64,000 nt of DNA from Prolixibacteraceae bacterium. Lineage in GTDB: Bacteria; Bacteroidota; Bacteroidia; Bacteroidales; Prolixibacteraceae. The notes under the pieces are model-generated. The model did no database searches. It worked only from the letters and a program-made list of their open reading frames with translations, and was not told the DNA's origin. Shown piece by piece: positions 8,160 to 16,663 of this stretch. Position numbers and translations under genes: made by a program. Location: positions 62,001 to 126,000 of the forward strand of contig JAQUIJ010000007.1 in the NCBI GenBank assembly GCA_028683385.1. The letters are read 5' to 3'. Position 1 is the first letter of the stretch, and the number at the start of each line of letters is the position of its first letter.

Positions 8160-8471
8160 TTAGACATCTATTGAAATTCGAACTTTTCCACCCAGTCCTT
8201 TTTCAACAATGTCAAAAAGTGTACTCAATGTTATATTGCTTCCATCATTCTCAACGCGAGAAATGTAGGTTCTTTTTTTGTCTATGATTTGTCCTAACTC
8301 TTCTTGAGTCATGTGTCTAGATTCTCTTGCCTTTTTTAACAAAAGTCCAATTTTAAAAGATTCGGCTTCTCTCTCAAGATTGTCACGTCTTTCTGTTCCT
8401 TTTTCTCCATAAACCTGATCTTTGATTTGAGACCAAGTTGTAATGTCTTTGCTGTTATTTTCCGCTTTCAT
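8160..8471 (-). CDS. higA: HigA-like antitoxin (XRE family)
   Basis: A 103-residue protein with an N-terminal extension (1-43) and an XRE helix-turn-helix (about 44-93), seen in LLLKKARESRHMTQEELGQ and RTYISRVENDGSNITLSTL. It lies directly behind, and overlaps by 17 bp, the toxin gene upstream, the toxin-first order typical of HigBA modules. HigA-type antitoxins neutralise the toxin and repress the shared promoter. The N-terminal region probably contacts the toxin (inference). Family is firm; the HigA name follows from the gene order and partner. Confidence 0.87.
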   Translation of the reverse strand: MKAENNSKDITTWSQIKDQVYGEKGTERRDNLEREAESFKIGLLLKKARESRHMTQEELGQIIDKKRTYISRVENDGSNITLSTLFDIVEKGLGGKVRISIDV

Positions 8472-8796
8472 AATACTCTTTCATTAAAATTATTGCTTTC
8501 TCAATTTCGTTTTTCGGCGTTTTCTGTGTCTTTTTCTGAAATCCATTTAAAAGGATTACTAATTTCCCTTTGTCGAAGAAACAGAAAACACGCCAAATGT
8601 CTGTCCCTAATTGAATTCTAGCTTCATAGAGTCCATTTGTCCCAGTAATTTGTTTTAAATAATTTGTCGGAATTCTCTCCAAAGTCTCGATTGCTTCAAT
8701 AATCTTGAAGATTTTATTCTGCACCTTAATTGGCTGCTTTGTCAAGAAATCCACAAAATAGTTCTTATATGCAATTACTTCACGAATTTTCTCCAT
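8455..8796 (-). CDS. higB: HigB/RelE-like toxin (gp49 family)
   Basis: A 113-residue RelE/ParE-superfamily protein of the phage-derived gp49 type. The recognisable core is LYEARIQLGTDIWRVFCFF, then the strand KLVILLNGFQKKTQKTP followed by an EIEKA helix, which is diagnostic of HigB-type mRNA interferases. These cut ribosome-bound mRNA. The basic cluster KKTQK and the Arg of IWRVF are probable catalytic or RNA-binding residues. The downstream antitoxin gene overlaps by 17 bp. The module sits in a repeat-rich accessory stretch, consistent with gene transfer. Confidence 0.9.
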   Translation of the reverse strand: MEKIREVIAYKNYFVDFLTKQPIKVQNKIFKIIEAIETLERIPTNYLKQITGTNGLYEARIQLGTDIWRVFCFFDKGKLVILLNGFQKKTQKTPKNEIEKAIILMKEYYESGK

Positions 8797-8873
8797 GTGT
8801 CAATTAAATAAAATCAAAGGTAACTTTAAAGTTACAATTATCCAAATCGAAGTTGATGTGTCTCGGGCACATA

Positions 8874-9017
8874 TTATACGCTACAACAAAAAATACCACC
8901 ACGTTCATTGTCCTTTTTCAAAGCTTCAAAAAGTATTAATCCGGGATATTCTGCTGTAAGTATTTGATTTTTATGTTGTTTTAAAAGTAATGGGTTGTGG
9001 CTAGATATCAAAGCCAT
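8874..9017 (-). pseudogene. Possible ATPase-like coding remnant
   Basis: A short frame encodes MALISSHNPLLLKQHKNQ and then TAEYPGLILFEALKKDNERG before a stop. The phrase ISSHNP resembles the D-loop/switch region of ABC or SMC-type ATPases. The frame is closed by a stop immediately before the ATG and is only 47 codons, so if it is anything, it is the tail of a decayed ATPase gene. Low confidence. Confidence 0.22.
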
Positions 9018-9102
9018 TTATCCCTTATTTACTTGCTTTCTTCAGGTTATAAAACTGCACTTCCTATTGAATTCATCATTTTAAAATGAAGTTTGAATTA
9101 AC

Positions 9103-9118
9103 TGTCAACCGGTTGACA
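9103..9118. promoter_or_regulatory. Perfect 16-bp palindrome, candidate operator
   Basis: TGTCAACCGGTTGACA is a perfect inverted repeat 139 bp upstream of the MutS-like gene start, with a second 14-bp palindrome 13 bp before it. Dyads of this size are typical binding sites for dimeric repressors; no cognate regulator is in the window. Confidence 0.35.
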
Positions 9119-9257
9119 AAAATAAAGCTCGCATTCAAGCCTGATCGTTGATAAGTTATTTATATTTATCAAAAAATATAGAACAATTGCAAGAATACGA
9201 TTTTCAATCGGATGCAGTCCGATTGGTCGGAAAGTAAAGTGACCATACCCAGCAACA

Positions 9258-10874
9258 ATGACAAATTTTCGAACTAAAAAAGCCCGCGAAAAACTACTCA
9301 ATTCATTCGGTAAAATGAAGAGCGAATCGTTCGATATGGAGCAGATCGAAAGTTATTTCCGAAAGAAGGATCATTCCGGAGCCTTTCAGGTTTTGTCGGA
9401 TAAAACGTGTAAAGATTTGGATTTTCAGGAATTATACCTATTTGTCGATCGCACCAATTCAAAGATCGGGCAGCAATTTTTATATAACCGGTTGCGCACG
9501 ATTCCTGCGCATTCGAATGAAATCGCAGGTTTTGAAACATTAATCGAAAAATTTGCGAATGAACCGGACTTCCGGGTCAATATTCAAAGTGAGCTGGCCC
9601 GATTGAACGACCGCGAAGCTTTTTACATCACCTCTCTTTTTCAGGAAGAGCATATCAAACCACCTAGATGGTTTTTCGCTATTCAGCTTCTGGCCTTTAC
9701 CAGCTTGTTGTCGTTGGTCATGATGATTTTCAATCCAAGTCTGATTTTCATTTTTCTGGGAGTTTTCGTGATTAACATGGGGGTACATTATTGGAACAAG
9801 AAAAACCTGTTTGAATATTTAGCCTCCTTGCCTCAATTGCTCAAGTTAAGTAAAGTGGCCAAGGAATTGTTTAAAAATGATGCACTCAAAGAAATCAATC
9901 CAAATCTTCAGCAATCGACCGACATTCTTGATCAGGTAAGGAACCGGATGTCGCTTTTCAACCTCGAAGTGAAACTTCAGAGCGACATGCAGGCATTTTT
10001 CTGGGGTATTCTTGAGATTTTTAAAATTGCATTTCTAATTGAACCTTTACTTTTGTTCGGTGTACTTAAACGGCTGGAAAACAAACGTAAGGAAATTGAG
10101 ACCATATTTGAATTTGTCGGGCAAATTGACACTTTGATTTCAATTGCATCCTTCAGGCATGGACTTGAAAAGTACTGCATTCCCGCAATAGTTGAACATC
10201 AAAAACACATCGTTGCCGAAGAGGCTTACCATCCTTTAATTCCTGAATGCGTAAAAAACAGCATTACAGTTAAGGACAAATCAATCCTGCTGACTGGATC
10301 AAACATGTCGGGCAAAACATCGTTTATCCGCACCATCGGAATTAATGCAGTCACTGCCATGACGCTGAATACCTGTTTCGCCGATCGTTTTTCGTTACCT
10401 CGATTAAAGGTGTTCTCGGCCATCCGGATCAGCGACGATTTAATGAATGATAAAAGCTATTATTTCGAAGAAGTTTTAACCATCAAGGAAATGGTTGATA
10501 ATAGTTTCAGTCCGATTCCGAACCTGTTTTTGCTCGACGAAATATTTAAAGGTACCAATACTGTTGAACGGATTTCGGCAGGAAAAGCAGTACTTTCGGC
10601 CTTGACAAAAGAGAATAACCTAGTTTTTGTTTCGACGCACGACATTGAGCTGGCTGATTTGTTGAAAGATGAATATGAGTTGTATCATTTCAGCGAAAAA
10701 GTGGATCACAAGACGGTTGCTTTTGATTATACGCTAAAGGATGGAAAATTGAAAAACCGGAATGCGATCCGAATTCTACAAATCAATGATTATCCGGAAT
10801 CGATCATTGAAGAAGCAATAACACTCTCGAAGCAACTGGATAAAACGGCTGTGGATTGGGTTAGTACAGTATAA
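9258..10874 (+). CDS. Membrane-embedded MutS-family ATPase
   Basis: 538 residues. The C-terminal part is a MutS ABC-type ATPase: Walker A GSNMSGKT (347-354), Walker B LFLLDEIFKGTN (423-434) and the switch STHD (459-462). The middle resembles the MutS core lever, but hydrophobic helices at about 137-157, 160-177 and 252-270 are predicted to span the membrane. The mismatch-recognition domain I of MutS and the Smr nuclease of MutS2 are absent. This domain set defines an uncharacterised Bacteroidota MutS-related family, so a role in mismatch repair should not be assumed. The ATPase residues are intact. Start ATG at 9258; two palindromes precede it. Confidence 0.85.
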   Translation: MTNFRTKKAREKLLNSFGKMKSESFDMEQIESYFRKKDHSGAFQVLSDKTCKDLDFQELYLFVDRTNSKIGQQFLYNRLRTIPAHSNEIAGFETLIEKFANEPDFRVNIQSELARLNDREAFYITSLFQEEHIKPPRWFFAIQLLAFTSLLSLVMMIFNPSLIFIFLGVFVINMGVHYWNKKNLFEYLASLPQLLKLSKVAKELFKNDALKEINPNLQQSTDILDQVRNRMSLFNLEVKLQSDMQAFFWGILEIFKIAFLIEPLLLFGVLKRLENKRKEIETIFEFVGQIDTLISIASFRHGLEKYCIPAIVEHQKHIVAEEAYHPLIPECVKNSITVKDKSILLTGSNMSGKTSFIRTIGINAVTAMTLNTCFADRFSLPRLKVFSAIRISDDLMNDKSYYFEEVLTIKEMVDNSFSPIPNLFLLDEIFKGTNTVERISAGKAVLSALTKENNLVFVSTHDIELADLLKDEYELYHFSEKVDHKTVAFDYTLKDGKLKNRNAIRILQINDYPESIIEEAITLSKQLDKTAVDWVSTV

Positions 10875-10888
10875 ATTTATAAAACTAA

Positions 10889-11083
10889 AGTTGAACCCTC
10901 TTTGGGGTTCTTGATTTTATCCATTCCAATGTTTCCGGTTTCACCGGAGGTTATTCATATTCAAGTCCTTCGGACTTTTGTTTGTGAAAACCCAGAATGG
11001 GTTAAATTTGAATAACCGTGGGTGATAACCCACGGAAAATGAGAGAACTGTTGATCCAACCCTGAAGGGGTTGAACATCAAAA
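10889..11083. repeat. Hairpin cluster, REP/RAYT-type intergenic repeat
   Basis: Five short hairpins occur in succession: GAACCCTCTTTGGGGTTC, CCGGTTTCACCGG, AAGTCCTTCGGACTT, AACCCAGAATGGGTT and CCGTGGGTGATAACCCACGG, followed by CAACCCTGAAGGGGTTG near the end. Arrays of such AACCC/GGGTT hairpins are common between Bacteroidota genes and are thought to be moved by Y1 (RAYT) transposases. No transposase is present here. The cluster separates the MutS-like and HAD genes and may also end transcription. Confidence 0.65.
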
Positions 11084-11130
11084 TATTTGAATAGTATTAA
11101 ATTTAACCCGTTTTTTTGCACACTATTCCT

Positions 11131-11733
11131 ATGAAAGTAGAAAATATAATTTTTGATTTTGGCGGTGTGTTGGTCGATTGGAATCCCAGGTACCTTTATC
11201 GCAATTATTTTCAGGATGAAAGCAAAATGGAGCATTTCCTCCATCACATTTGTACCGATGAATGGAATCTGGAACAAGACCGGGGACGTCCGTTAGCCGA
11301 TGGTACTCGTTTGTTATTGGAGAAATTTCCTGAATATCATTCATTGATACAGCTTTATTACGACCAATGGGAAGTGATGCTTCACGGCGATATTCCCGAA
11401 ACGGTTTCGCTGTTGTATCAACTGAAAGAAAAATACAAAATCTTCGGTTTAACAAACTGGTCGGCTGAAACCATACCAATTGCCTACAAACGGTTTTCAT
11501 TCTTTCAAGCGTTCGATGGAATTGTAGTTTCCGGTGAAGAAAAATTGATTAAGCCTGATAAAAAGTTATACCACTTATTGCTCGATCGATATAATCTGAA
11601 AGCGGAGAGTACCATTTTTATCGATGATAACGTGAAAAACATTAACGCAGCCGAAGAGATTGGTTTGATTGCAATTCACTTTGAAAACTCGAGTCAACTG
11701 GAAGCTAAATTGCAGTCGATTGGAGCGATCTAA
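11131..11733 (+). CDS. HAD-superfamily (IA) hydrolase
   Basis: 200 residues from ATG 11131 (MKVENIIFD); an upstream TTG would add five residues and is not favoured. All four HAD motifs are present: DFGGVLVD with the nucleophilic Asp, LTNWS (motif II), the Lys of IKPDKKLY (motif III) and FIDDN (motif IV). An alpha-helical cap lies between motifs I and II. The subgroup with FDFGGVLVDWNP includes sugar-phosphate phosphatases such as YihX and some haloacid dehalogenases. A cytosolic phosphatase is the best guess; the substrate is unknown. Confidence 0.93.
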   Translation: MKVENIIFDFGGVLVDWNPRYLYRNYFQDESKMEHFLHHICTDEWNLEQDRGRPLADGTRLLLEKFPEYHSLIQLYYDQWEVMLHGDIPETVSLLYQLKEKYKIFGLTNWSAETIPIAYKRFSFFQAFDGIVVSGEEKLIKPDKKLYHLLLDRYNLKAESTIFIDDNVKNINAAEEIGLIAIHFENSSQLEAKLQSIGAI

Positions 11734-11807
11734 ATCTTTGATCTCCTTCCGGAGAAAATTTAAATAGTTTCTGATATTGTACTGCATTATTTTCTTATTC
11801 CTTGCTT

Positions 11808-12605
11808 ATGAAGAAATACATTTTACTTGCATTGTCTGTTGTCCTGATGTCAATCCTTTCGTGTTCAAGAAAACCGAATTATGGTCAACCCAATGTTGAT
11901 TTTGAAAGCATTAAGAAAAGCCAGTCCTTATGGTGGACGTACCATAACAAGAACATTGTTTTATCGTCGAATTTTATAGCTCTGGATAATTCATCGAATC
12001 GGATTAGCAAAGCTCTTTTCCTGAAAAGTTTGGCTACGGGAGATTTCATTCCTTTAAAGTTAAATTCTACGGATAGTACTTATTACAAGCTTTTTCAGCT
12101 CGATCAGTCATCCGACAAATCGATACCCGATGTGGTAAAGAGCATTGCTGAGGAGGCATCTAAAAATTTCAGGCTTGAAGGTTCTTTCTTTCCAAAATTT
12201 GAATTAAAAGATTTGAATGGTGTTGAATACTCGAACGAGAATACAAAAGGTAAAATCGTTGTATTGAAATGTTGGTTTATAGCCTGCGCACCTTGTATTG
12301 AAGAATTCCCTAAGCTGAACGAACTCGTTGAGAAATATAAAAATCGCAGTGACATCGTTTTTATCAGTCTGGCATTTGACTTAAAGGAAAAATTAGAACC
12401 CTTTCTGCTGAAAAATCCTTTTCGATATGGCGTTGTTCCTGATCAAAAACAATTTATTTTCTATGATTTAAATGTAAGAGAATATCCAACGCATTTCATC
12501 ATTGACAAGAATGGCATCATCCGCAAAGTGGTTATTTCAGCCGATGAAATGATTGACGCTTTAGAGAATGATGTACTTTTGAATGCGGATGCAAAACAAA
12601 AATAG
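11808..12605 (+). CDS. TlpA-like thioredoxin-fold lipoprotein
   Basis: 265 residues from ATG 11808. The N-terminus is a lipoprotein signal (VLMSILSC, Cys19). After a 110-residue region of unknown fold comes a TlpA/ResA-type thioredoxin domain (about 125-255), with the redox motif CAPC (160-163) in WFIACAPCIEEFP and the cis-Pro segment REYPTHFIID. Such proteins reduce periplasmic disulphides, for example in cytochrome c maturation, or act in cell-envelope stress. Its partner reductase is not nearby. Membrane anchoring by lipid is inferred from the lipobox. Confidence 0.92.
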   Translation: MKKYILLALSVVLMSILSCSRKPNYGQPNVDFESIKKSQSLWWTYHNKNIVLSSNFIALDNSSNRISKALFLKSLATGDFIPLKLNSTDSTYYKLFQLDQSSDKSIPDVVKSIAEEASKNFRLEGSFFPKFELKDLNGVEYSNENTKGKIVVLKCWFIACAPCIEEFPKLNELVEKYKNRSDIVFISLAFDLKEKLEPFLLKNPFRYGVVPDQKQFIFYDLNVREYPTHFIIDKNGIIRKVVISADEMIDALENDVLLNADAKQK

Positions 12606-12627
12606 TTGGTGATCAAATCAAAATATA

Positions 12628-13515
12628 ATGATTGAGACTTTATTAACCACAGGAGCTGTTTTACTACGGATACTTTCCAATCCGTTTGCGAACGTTTTTC
12701 AAAAGCAACTCACGGCGAAAAAGAATCATCCTTTACTGGTTAATTTCCTGACTTACCTCCTACTCTCTTTCTTTTGCATTTTTATCGCGTTAAACGTTCG
12801 CTGGCACGAGTTGCCCCAACAGTTTTGGTTTTATTCGGTCCTGGGCGGAATTGCAGGCGCTCTGGGCAATGGTTTTCTGGTGAAGGCGTTGCAAAAAGGA
12901 GACCTTTCAGTACTTGGCCCAATCAACTCCTATAAATCGGTTGTCGGAATAATTGTAGGCATTTTTCTGCTGAAAGAAATACCTAATTTTTGGGGAATTC
13001 TCGGTATCGCATTAATTATTTATGGAAGCTACTTCGTTTTGGATACGACAGAAGAACGATTTTCTTGGGCTATCCTGAAGAAAAGCGAAATTCAGTTCAG
13101 GATTTGGGCCATGATACTAACAGCTATCGAAGCCGTTTTTATAAAGAAGATCATAATCGTTTCATCCCCAACATTGGCTTTTGTGAGTTGGTGCTGGTTT
13201 GGTGCCATTTTTTCGTTCCTTCTCTTGTTTGTGTATCGACTCGATTTTAAAAAGGAACTGAAGAAAGTAGATCAACCTGATTTAAGCAAGTATGCCCTTT
13301 TAGTCGTTTGCGTTGGAACCATGCAGTTTACCACCAATTACACGTTTGATCATATGCCGGTTGGATATGCGTTGTCGCTTTTTCAGCTTTCGACGATTGT
13401 TAGTGTATTGCTCGGACATCGGATATTTAAAGAACTGGGAATCCGCAAAAAGTTAATTGGCACAGCCATTATGATTGCTGGGTCAATAGTTATTATACTT
13501 TTGAAGGGGAATTGA
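12628..13515 (+). CDS. EamA/DMT-family transporter
   Basis: A 295-residue inner-membrane protein with about ten hydrophobic segments and the internal duplication of EamA (drug/metabolite) transporters. The first half contains GALGNGFLVKALQKGDLSVLGP and the second YTFDHMPVGYALSLFQLSTI, equivalent positions in the two repeats. The substrate is unknown; relatives export amino acids, nucleotides or drugs. It starts 22 bp after the TlpA-like lipoprotein and may share its transcript. Family is secure. Confidence 0.9.
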   Translation: MIETLLTTGAVLLRILSNPFANVFQKQLTAKKNHPLLVNFLTYLLLSFFCIFIALNVRWHELPQQFWFYSVLGGIAGALGNGFLVKALQKGDLSVLGPINSYKSVVGIIVGIFLLKEIPNFWGILGIALIIYGSYFVLDTTEERFSWAILKKSEIQFRIWAMILTAIEAVFIKKIIIVSSPTLAFVSWCWFGAIFSFLLLFVYRLDFKKELKKVDQPDLSKYALLVVCVGTMQFTTNYTFDHMPVGYALSLFQLSTIVSVLLGHRIFKELGIRKKLIGTAIMIAGSIVIILLKGN

Positions 13516-13621
13516 GCAGATAAAATTGCACTTTTGTATGTTTTGTCGTGTCAACGAATGACGGCCATTCAGGTAATAACGTTGACCTGGCAGTAGCCAA
13601 AATGATCTAAAATATTTTCAA

Positions 13622-14848
13622 ATGGATAAGAAGTTAACTCTCGTATGTATCACCGGATTTCTACTGATGTTTGTTGTTCAGACATTTGCGTGTACAACAT
13701 TCCTTATTTCAGGAAAATATACTGCTGATGGCAGGCCAATGCTTTTTAAGAACCGCGATACCGACGAGATGCAAAATTCGCTGGCCTATTTTACAGATGG
13801 CAAATACAAATACATTGGTCTGGTTGACGGCACGAAAGATTGGAGCAAAGCCATTTGGGGCGGATACAACGAAACTGGATTTGCAATCATCAATACAGCA
13901 GCTTACAACAATAACCTGGGCGATACCACCAAATTTATGGATCAGGAAGGAGTTGTAATGAAGCTGGCTCTGCAAACTTGTCAAACGTTGTCCGATTTTG
14001 AAAAATTGCTGGAAACACTGCCAAAGCCAATGGGTGTTGATGCTAATTTCGGCGTTATTGATGCTTCTGGTGGAGCAGCTTATTACGAGACGGGTAACCG
14101 CGATTTTAAAAAATACGATGCCAACGATCCGACGATTGCTCCCAATGGACTTCTAGTACGCACCAATCATTCAATGCGTGCCGATCTGACCAAAGGTTTT
14201 GGCTTCTGCCGGTATCACACTGCCGAAGGAGTATTAAATCAGGCTGCCGCTGATAAAAAACTGACACCTTCGTTTTTGTTTAATCACTTGTCGCGCAACC
14301 TCACCCACTCGTTAACCAAAACCGATTTGTGGGCCGAACTTCCGGCAAAAAGAGATGTTCCTGAATTTAAGTTTTTTATCGATTACATTCCTCGGGTTAT
14401 CACTTCGGCGGCTATTTGTATTGTTGGAGCAAAAGATAAGGAAAACGTTGATCAGGCCATGATGTGGACAGTATTGGGTTTTCCGCTGACATCAGTCGCC
14501 ATACCGGTTTGGATTGCAGGAGGCGAAAACTTGCCCAAGGCTGTAACAATGAACGATCAGTTTAAATCGCCAATTTGTTCGGCAGCCCTAAAGTTTAAAG
14601 AAGAGTGTTTTCCGGTAACTTATGATCGGATGAATAATTACATCAATTTGTCGGCTGTTATTAACAAGCAAAAGACCGGATATGTGCAGTTGCTGCAACC
14701 CATTGAGTCGATGATATTTGAAAAAGAATCGGATCTGGAGAAAAAAGATTGCACCTCTCAAAACATACAATCGTTCTACAATTGGGTTGATCGGTTTCTG
14801 GATAAAACCTATCAGGAACAGTTTAATCTGGAGTTGTTTAAAAATTAG
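13622..14848 (+). CDS. Secreted linear-amide C-N hydrolase (Ntn hydrolase)
   Basis: 408 residues. A signal peptide (1-23) ends just before Cys24, and the mature protein would start CTTFLISG. In choloylglycine-hydrolase and acyl-CoA:6-APA-acyltransferase-like Ntn hydrolases the N-terminal Cys is the nucleophile, followed by a pattern such as KNRDTD, seen here at 43-48. Later GYNETGFAIINTA and GANFGVID-like strands (VDANFGVIDASGG) fit the fold. It probably cleaves an amide bond in an acylated small molecule or peptide in the periplasm. Signal cleavage exposing the nucleophile would make it active only after export (inference). Substrate unknown. Confidence 0.82.
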   Translation: MDKKLTLVCITGFLLMFVVQTFACTTFLISGKYTADGRPMLFKNRDTDEMQNSLAYFTDGKYKYIGLVDGTKDWSKAIWGGYNETGFAIINTAAYNNNLGDTTKFMDQEGVVMKLALQTCQTLSDFEKLLETLPKPMGVDANFGVIDASGGAAYYETGNRDFKKYDANDPTIAPNGLLVRTNHSMRADLTKGFGFCRYHTAEGVLNQAAADKKLTPSFLFNHLSRNLTHSLTKTDLWAELPAKRDVPEFKFFIDYIPRVITSAAICIVGAKDKENVDQAMMWTVLGFPLTSVAIPVWIAGGENLPKAVTMNDQFKSPICSAALKFKEECFPVTYDRMNNYINLSAVINKQKTGYVQLLQPIESMIFEKESDLEKKDCTSQNIQSFYNWVDRFLDKTYQEQFNLELFKN

Positions 14849-15061
14849 TATTTGGTTAAACTTCGAATGAAGGGAAGTCATCCGATACGTAGAGAGGAAT
14901 CTCAAAATAGGAATCTGTCATTGTTAATTTAATTCAGCATCGGTATATAACCAGCAGATTCTGGAACAAACTCCTGACAATGGATATGAAAACAACATTA
15001 ACCCGACCACTCGATTTTCATAAATTCGGTTTGTTGTAAGCAAACATTTAGCCAAATAGTT

Positions 15062-15069
15062 TATTTTTG
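15062..15069 (+). promoter_or_regulatory. Candidate -7 box (TAnnTTTG)
   Basis: TATTTTTG matches the Bacteroidota -7 consensus. It lies 5 bp before the GTG at 15074, so either that transcript is nearly leaderless or the true start codon is further downstream. No well-spaced -33 element is seen. Confidence 0.3.
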
Positions 15070-15073
15070 TGCC

Positions 15074-15442
15074 GTGAAAAGATTTCTGAAGATAGGCACA
15101 GTTTTGAGTATTTCTGTTCTGTATTCCTTAATGATAGGCATATACAGCGGAAATGTGTACAATTCGAATGCCCTCACAAAATCTGGGAATCAGGTTATTT
15201 TTACTTCGTCCGATTCGATGAGTTTGTTTTGTAACTCAGAACGAACCGAAAGTCTGTCAAGTGTTTATAGCTCTTTTTCTCGTACCACATTTAAAAACTC
15301 TTTTAATCAATTTTCTGCTTGTCCGATTGCCGCTGGTAAGTTGCTTTTTAGTAAATATTTACCTTACATTTATCGCTCTAAAAATCTGGCGATTGGGTTC
15401 AAGCCTACCGACATTATATTTCCTTTCCATTATTTCTGGTAA
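15074..15442 (+). CDS. Small secreted protein of unknown function
   Basis: 122 residues from a GTG start (VKRFLKIG). The N-terminus is a signal or anchor helix (IGTVLSISVLYSLMIGIYSG). The rest is serine-rich (FTSSDSMSLF, SLSSVYSSFSRTTF) and ends with the hydrophobic IIFPFHYFW. I do not recognise a family; short exported Ser/Phe-rich proteins with such tails are common orphans in Bacteroidota. There is no neighbour in a tight operon. Coding status is moderately supported by length and signal peptide. Confidence 0.5.
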   Translation: MKRFLKIGTVLSISVLYSLMIGIYSGNVYNSNALTKSGNQVIFTSSDSMSLFCNSERTESLSSVYSSFSRTTFKNSFNQFSACPIAAGKLLFSKYLPYIYRSKNLAIGFKPTDIIFPFHYFW

Positions 15443-15556
15443 TCCATTTATTCCTATTTCTTGCCGACGCATGGCAATTCTATTTTCATTTTGCAGACAT
15501 GGCTGACATAGCTATGCCCTGGCAGATCATATATTTACGTTTTAAACAAATCAAAA

Positions 15557-16054
15557 ATGGATTCAAATACAATGGTAATCGGAGTTATAATCGTACTCTT
15601 CGGCATTACTCTTTACATACTAAATAGCAGAAGTAAAAAGAAAAAAGAAGCACAATTTTTACAACCTCTTAGCCGGTTAGCTGAAAAGGATAATTGTAAA
15701 ATTTCGCAATATGACATTTGGAACGACTCGGTTATAGGCATAGACGAAACTCAAAATACTGTTTTTGCAATTCGGAAAAAGAAGGAAAAAGAAAACAGTA
15801 TTGTAGTAAACCTTGCCGAAATTTTCCGGTGCAGGGTAATCGAAGTGAGCCGTACATCGGGCCCCAAGGAAGGTAATGCGATTGCGTTCGACAGGATCGA
15901 TCTGGCATTCATCAACAAGGATAAAAGCAAAGCTGATGTTGTTGTTGAGTTTTTTGATGCAAATACTGATCGTTTAACATTAACAGGAGAACTTCAACTG
16001 GCCGAAAAATGGTGTGTGTTGGTAAATAATAAGCTTGCTTCACTCGGTAAGTAA
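15557..16054 (+). CDS. Hypothetical single-pass membrane protein
   Basis: 165 residues. An N-terminal transmembrane helix (about 5-24, VIGVIIVLFGITLYIL) is followed by a strongly basic stop-transfer stretch SRSKKKKEA and a soluble domain of about 125 residues with alternating strands (IWNDSVIGIDETQNTVFAIR, then IVVNLAEIFRCRVIEVSR). The domain probably faces the cytosol. No family is recognised. A strong bidirectional terminator follows immediately at 16065-16098, separating it from the convergent gene. Confidence 0.72.
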   Translation: MDSNTMVIGVIIVLFGITLYILNSRSKKKKEAQFLQPLSRLAEKDNCKISQYDIWNDSVIGIDETQNTVFAIRKKKEKENSIVVNLAEIFRCRVIEVSRTSGPKEGNAIAFDRIDLAFINKDKSKADVVVEFFDANTDRLTLTGELQLAEKWCVLVNNKLASLGK

Positions 16055-16064
16055 GTTATGCAAT

Positions 16065-16098
16065 AAACGTCCTGTGCGATTTCCCCCACAGGACGTTT
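16065..16098. terminator. Bidirectional intrinsic terminator
   Basis: A perfect 12-bp stem, AAACGTCCTGTG (16065-16076) with CACAGGACGTTT (16087-16098), lies between two convergent genes and is followed by a T-rich tract on the plus strand. Confidence 0.85.
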
Positions 16099-16108
16099 TA
16101 TTTCCCTT

Positions 16109-16486
16109 TTATTCTTCTGTTTTCGATTTATAATACCGCCGATACAACACTTTTTTCAAATCGCGGAAAATCACCTGATGAGCCAAAACTTCCAAATCGT
16201 TGTAATAAGGCAGCTCCTGCGTTGTTTTAGCTATTTCGTGTTCAGTAATATCAACCTGGTACAAAACGGCCATCAATCGGCTGTAATCGCGGTCGAGATA
16301 CACCGAAATCTGGTTAATCAGTTGCTCATGAAGTTCATGGTAGGCATTTTCTACATTTCCGGAGAAAGTAATTTCAATGCCAAACATGCCAAAATCTTTC
16401 ATGATTTGCTGCGCTGTTTCCTGGATGATGTCTTCCTTATTCAGGAAAAATTCGATGTTGTTGTTTTGTAGGTTGACTAATTCCAT
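16109..16486 (-). CDS. Hypothetical protein (125 residues)
   Basis: A soluble, mostly helical acidic protein of 125 residues. Recognisable segments are IQETAQQIMKDFGMFGIEI, NAYHELHEQLINQISVYLD and a basic C-terminal end DLKKVLYRRYYKSKTEE. No signal peptide or membrane helix. I do not recognise the family. It begins at ATG (16484-16486), between the fumarase gene's terminator and a bidirectional terminator, so it forms its own transcription unit. Coding status is supported by length and normal composition. Confidence 0.72.
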   Translation of the reverse strand: MELVNLQNNNIEFFLNKEDIIQETAQQIMKDFGMFGIEITFSGNVENAYHELHEQLINQISVYLDRDYSRLMAVLYQVDITEHEIAKTTQELPYYNDLEVLAHQVIFRDLKKVLYRRYYKSKTEE

Positions 16487-16573
16487 GGCGAAATTGTTTA
16501 TTAACCACAGAGAACACAGAGCTTAAACAAAGGTTCCAGCGGTTTTTATCATTGATAATTCAAAATATAAAAA

Positions 16574-16606
16574 AGTGAGCGGGTGACTCGAAGTCACCCG
16601 CTCACT
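16574..16606 (-). terminator. Intrinsic terminator after fumarase gene
   Basis: A perfect 15-bp stem with a 3-nt loop (AGTGAGCGGGTGACT paired with AGTCACCCGCTCACT). On the minus strand it is followed by a T-rich run, and it sits 58 bp past the fumarase stop. Confidence 0.85.
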
Positions 16607-16663
16607 AAATATAGACAAAAATTAAATATCTATTTGCCTCTTTGCTCCTTTGTAGCAACTAGA

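Larger units (their letters stand above)
8797..9257. other. Gene-poor spacer with palindromes upstream of the MutS-like gene
   Basis: A 461-bp region. It contains a possible coding remnant on the minus strand (8874-9017) and two perfect palindromes: TCATTTTAAAATGA (9076-9089) and TGTCAACCGGTTGACA (9103-9118). The second is a good operator candidate for the gene starting at 9258. No RNA gene or transposase was recognised. Confidence 0.5.
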
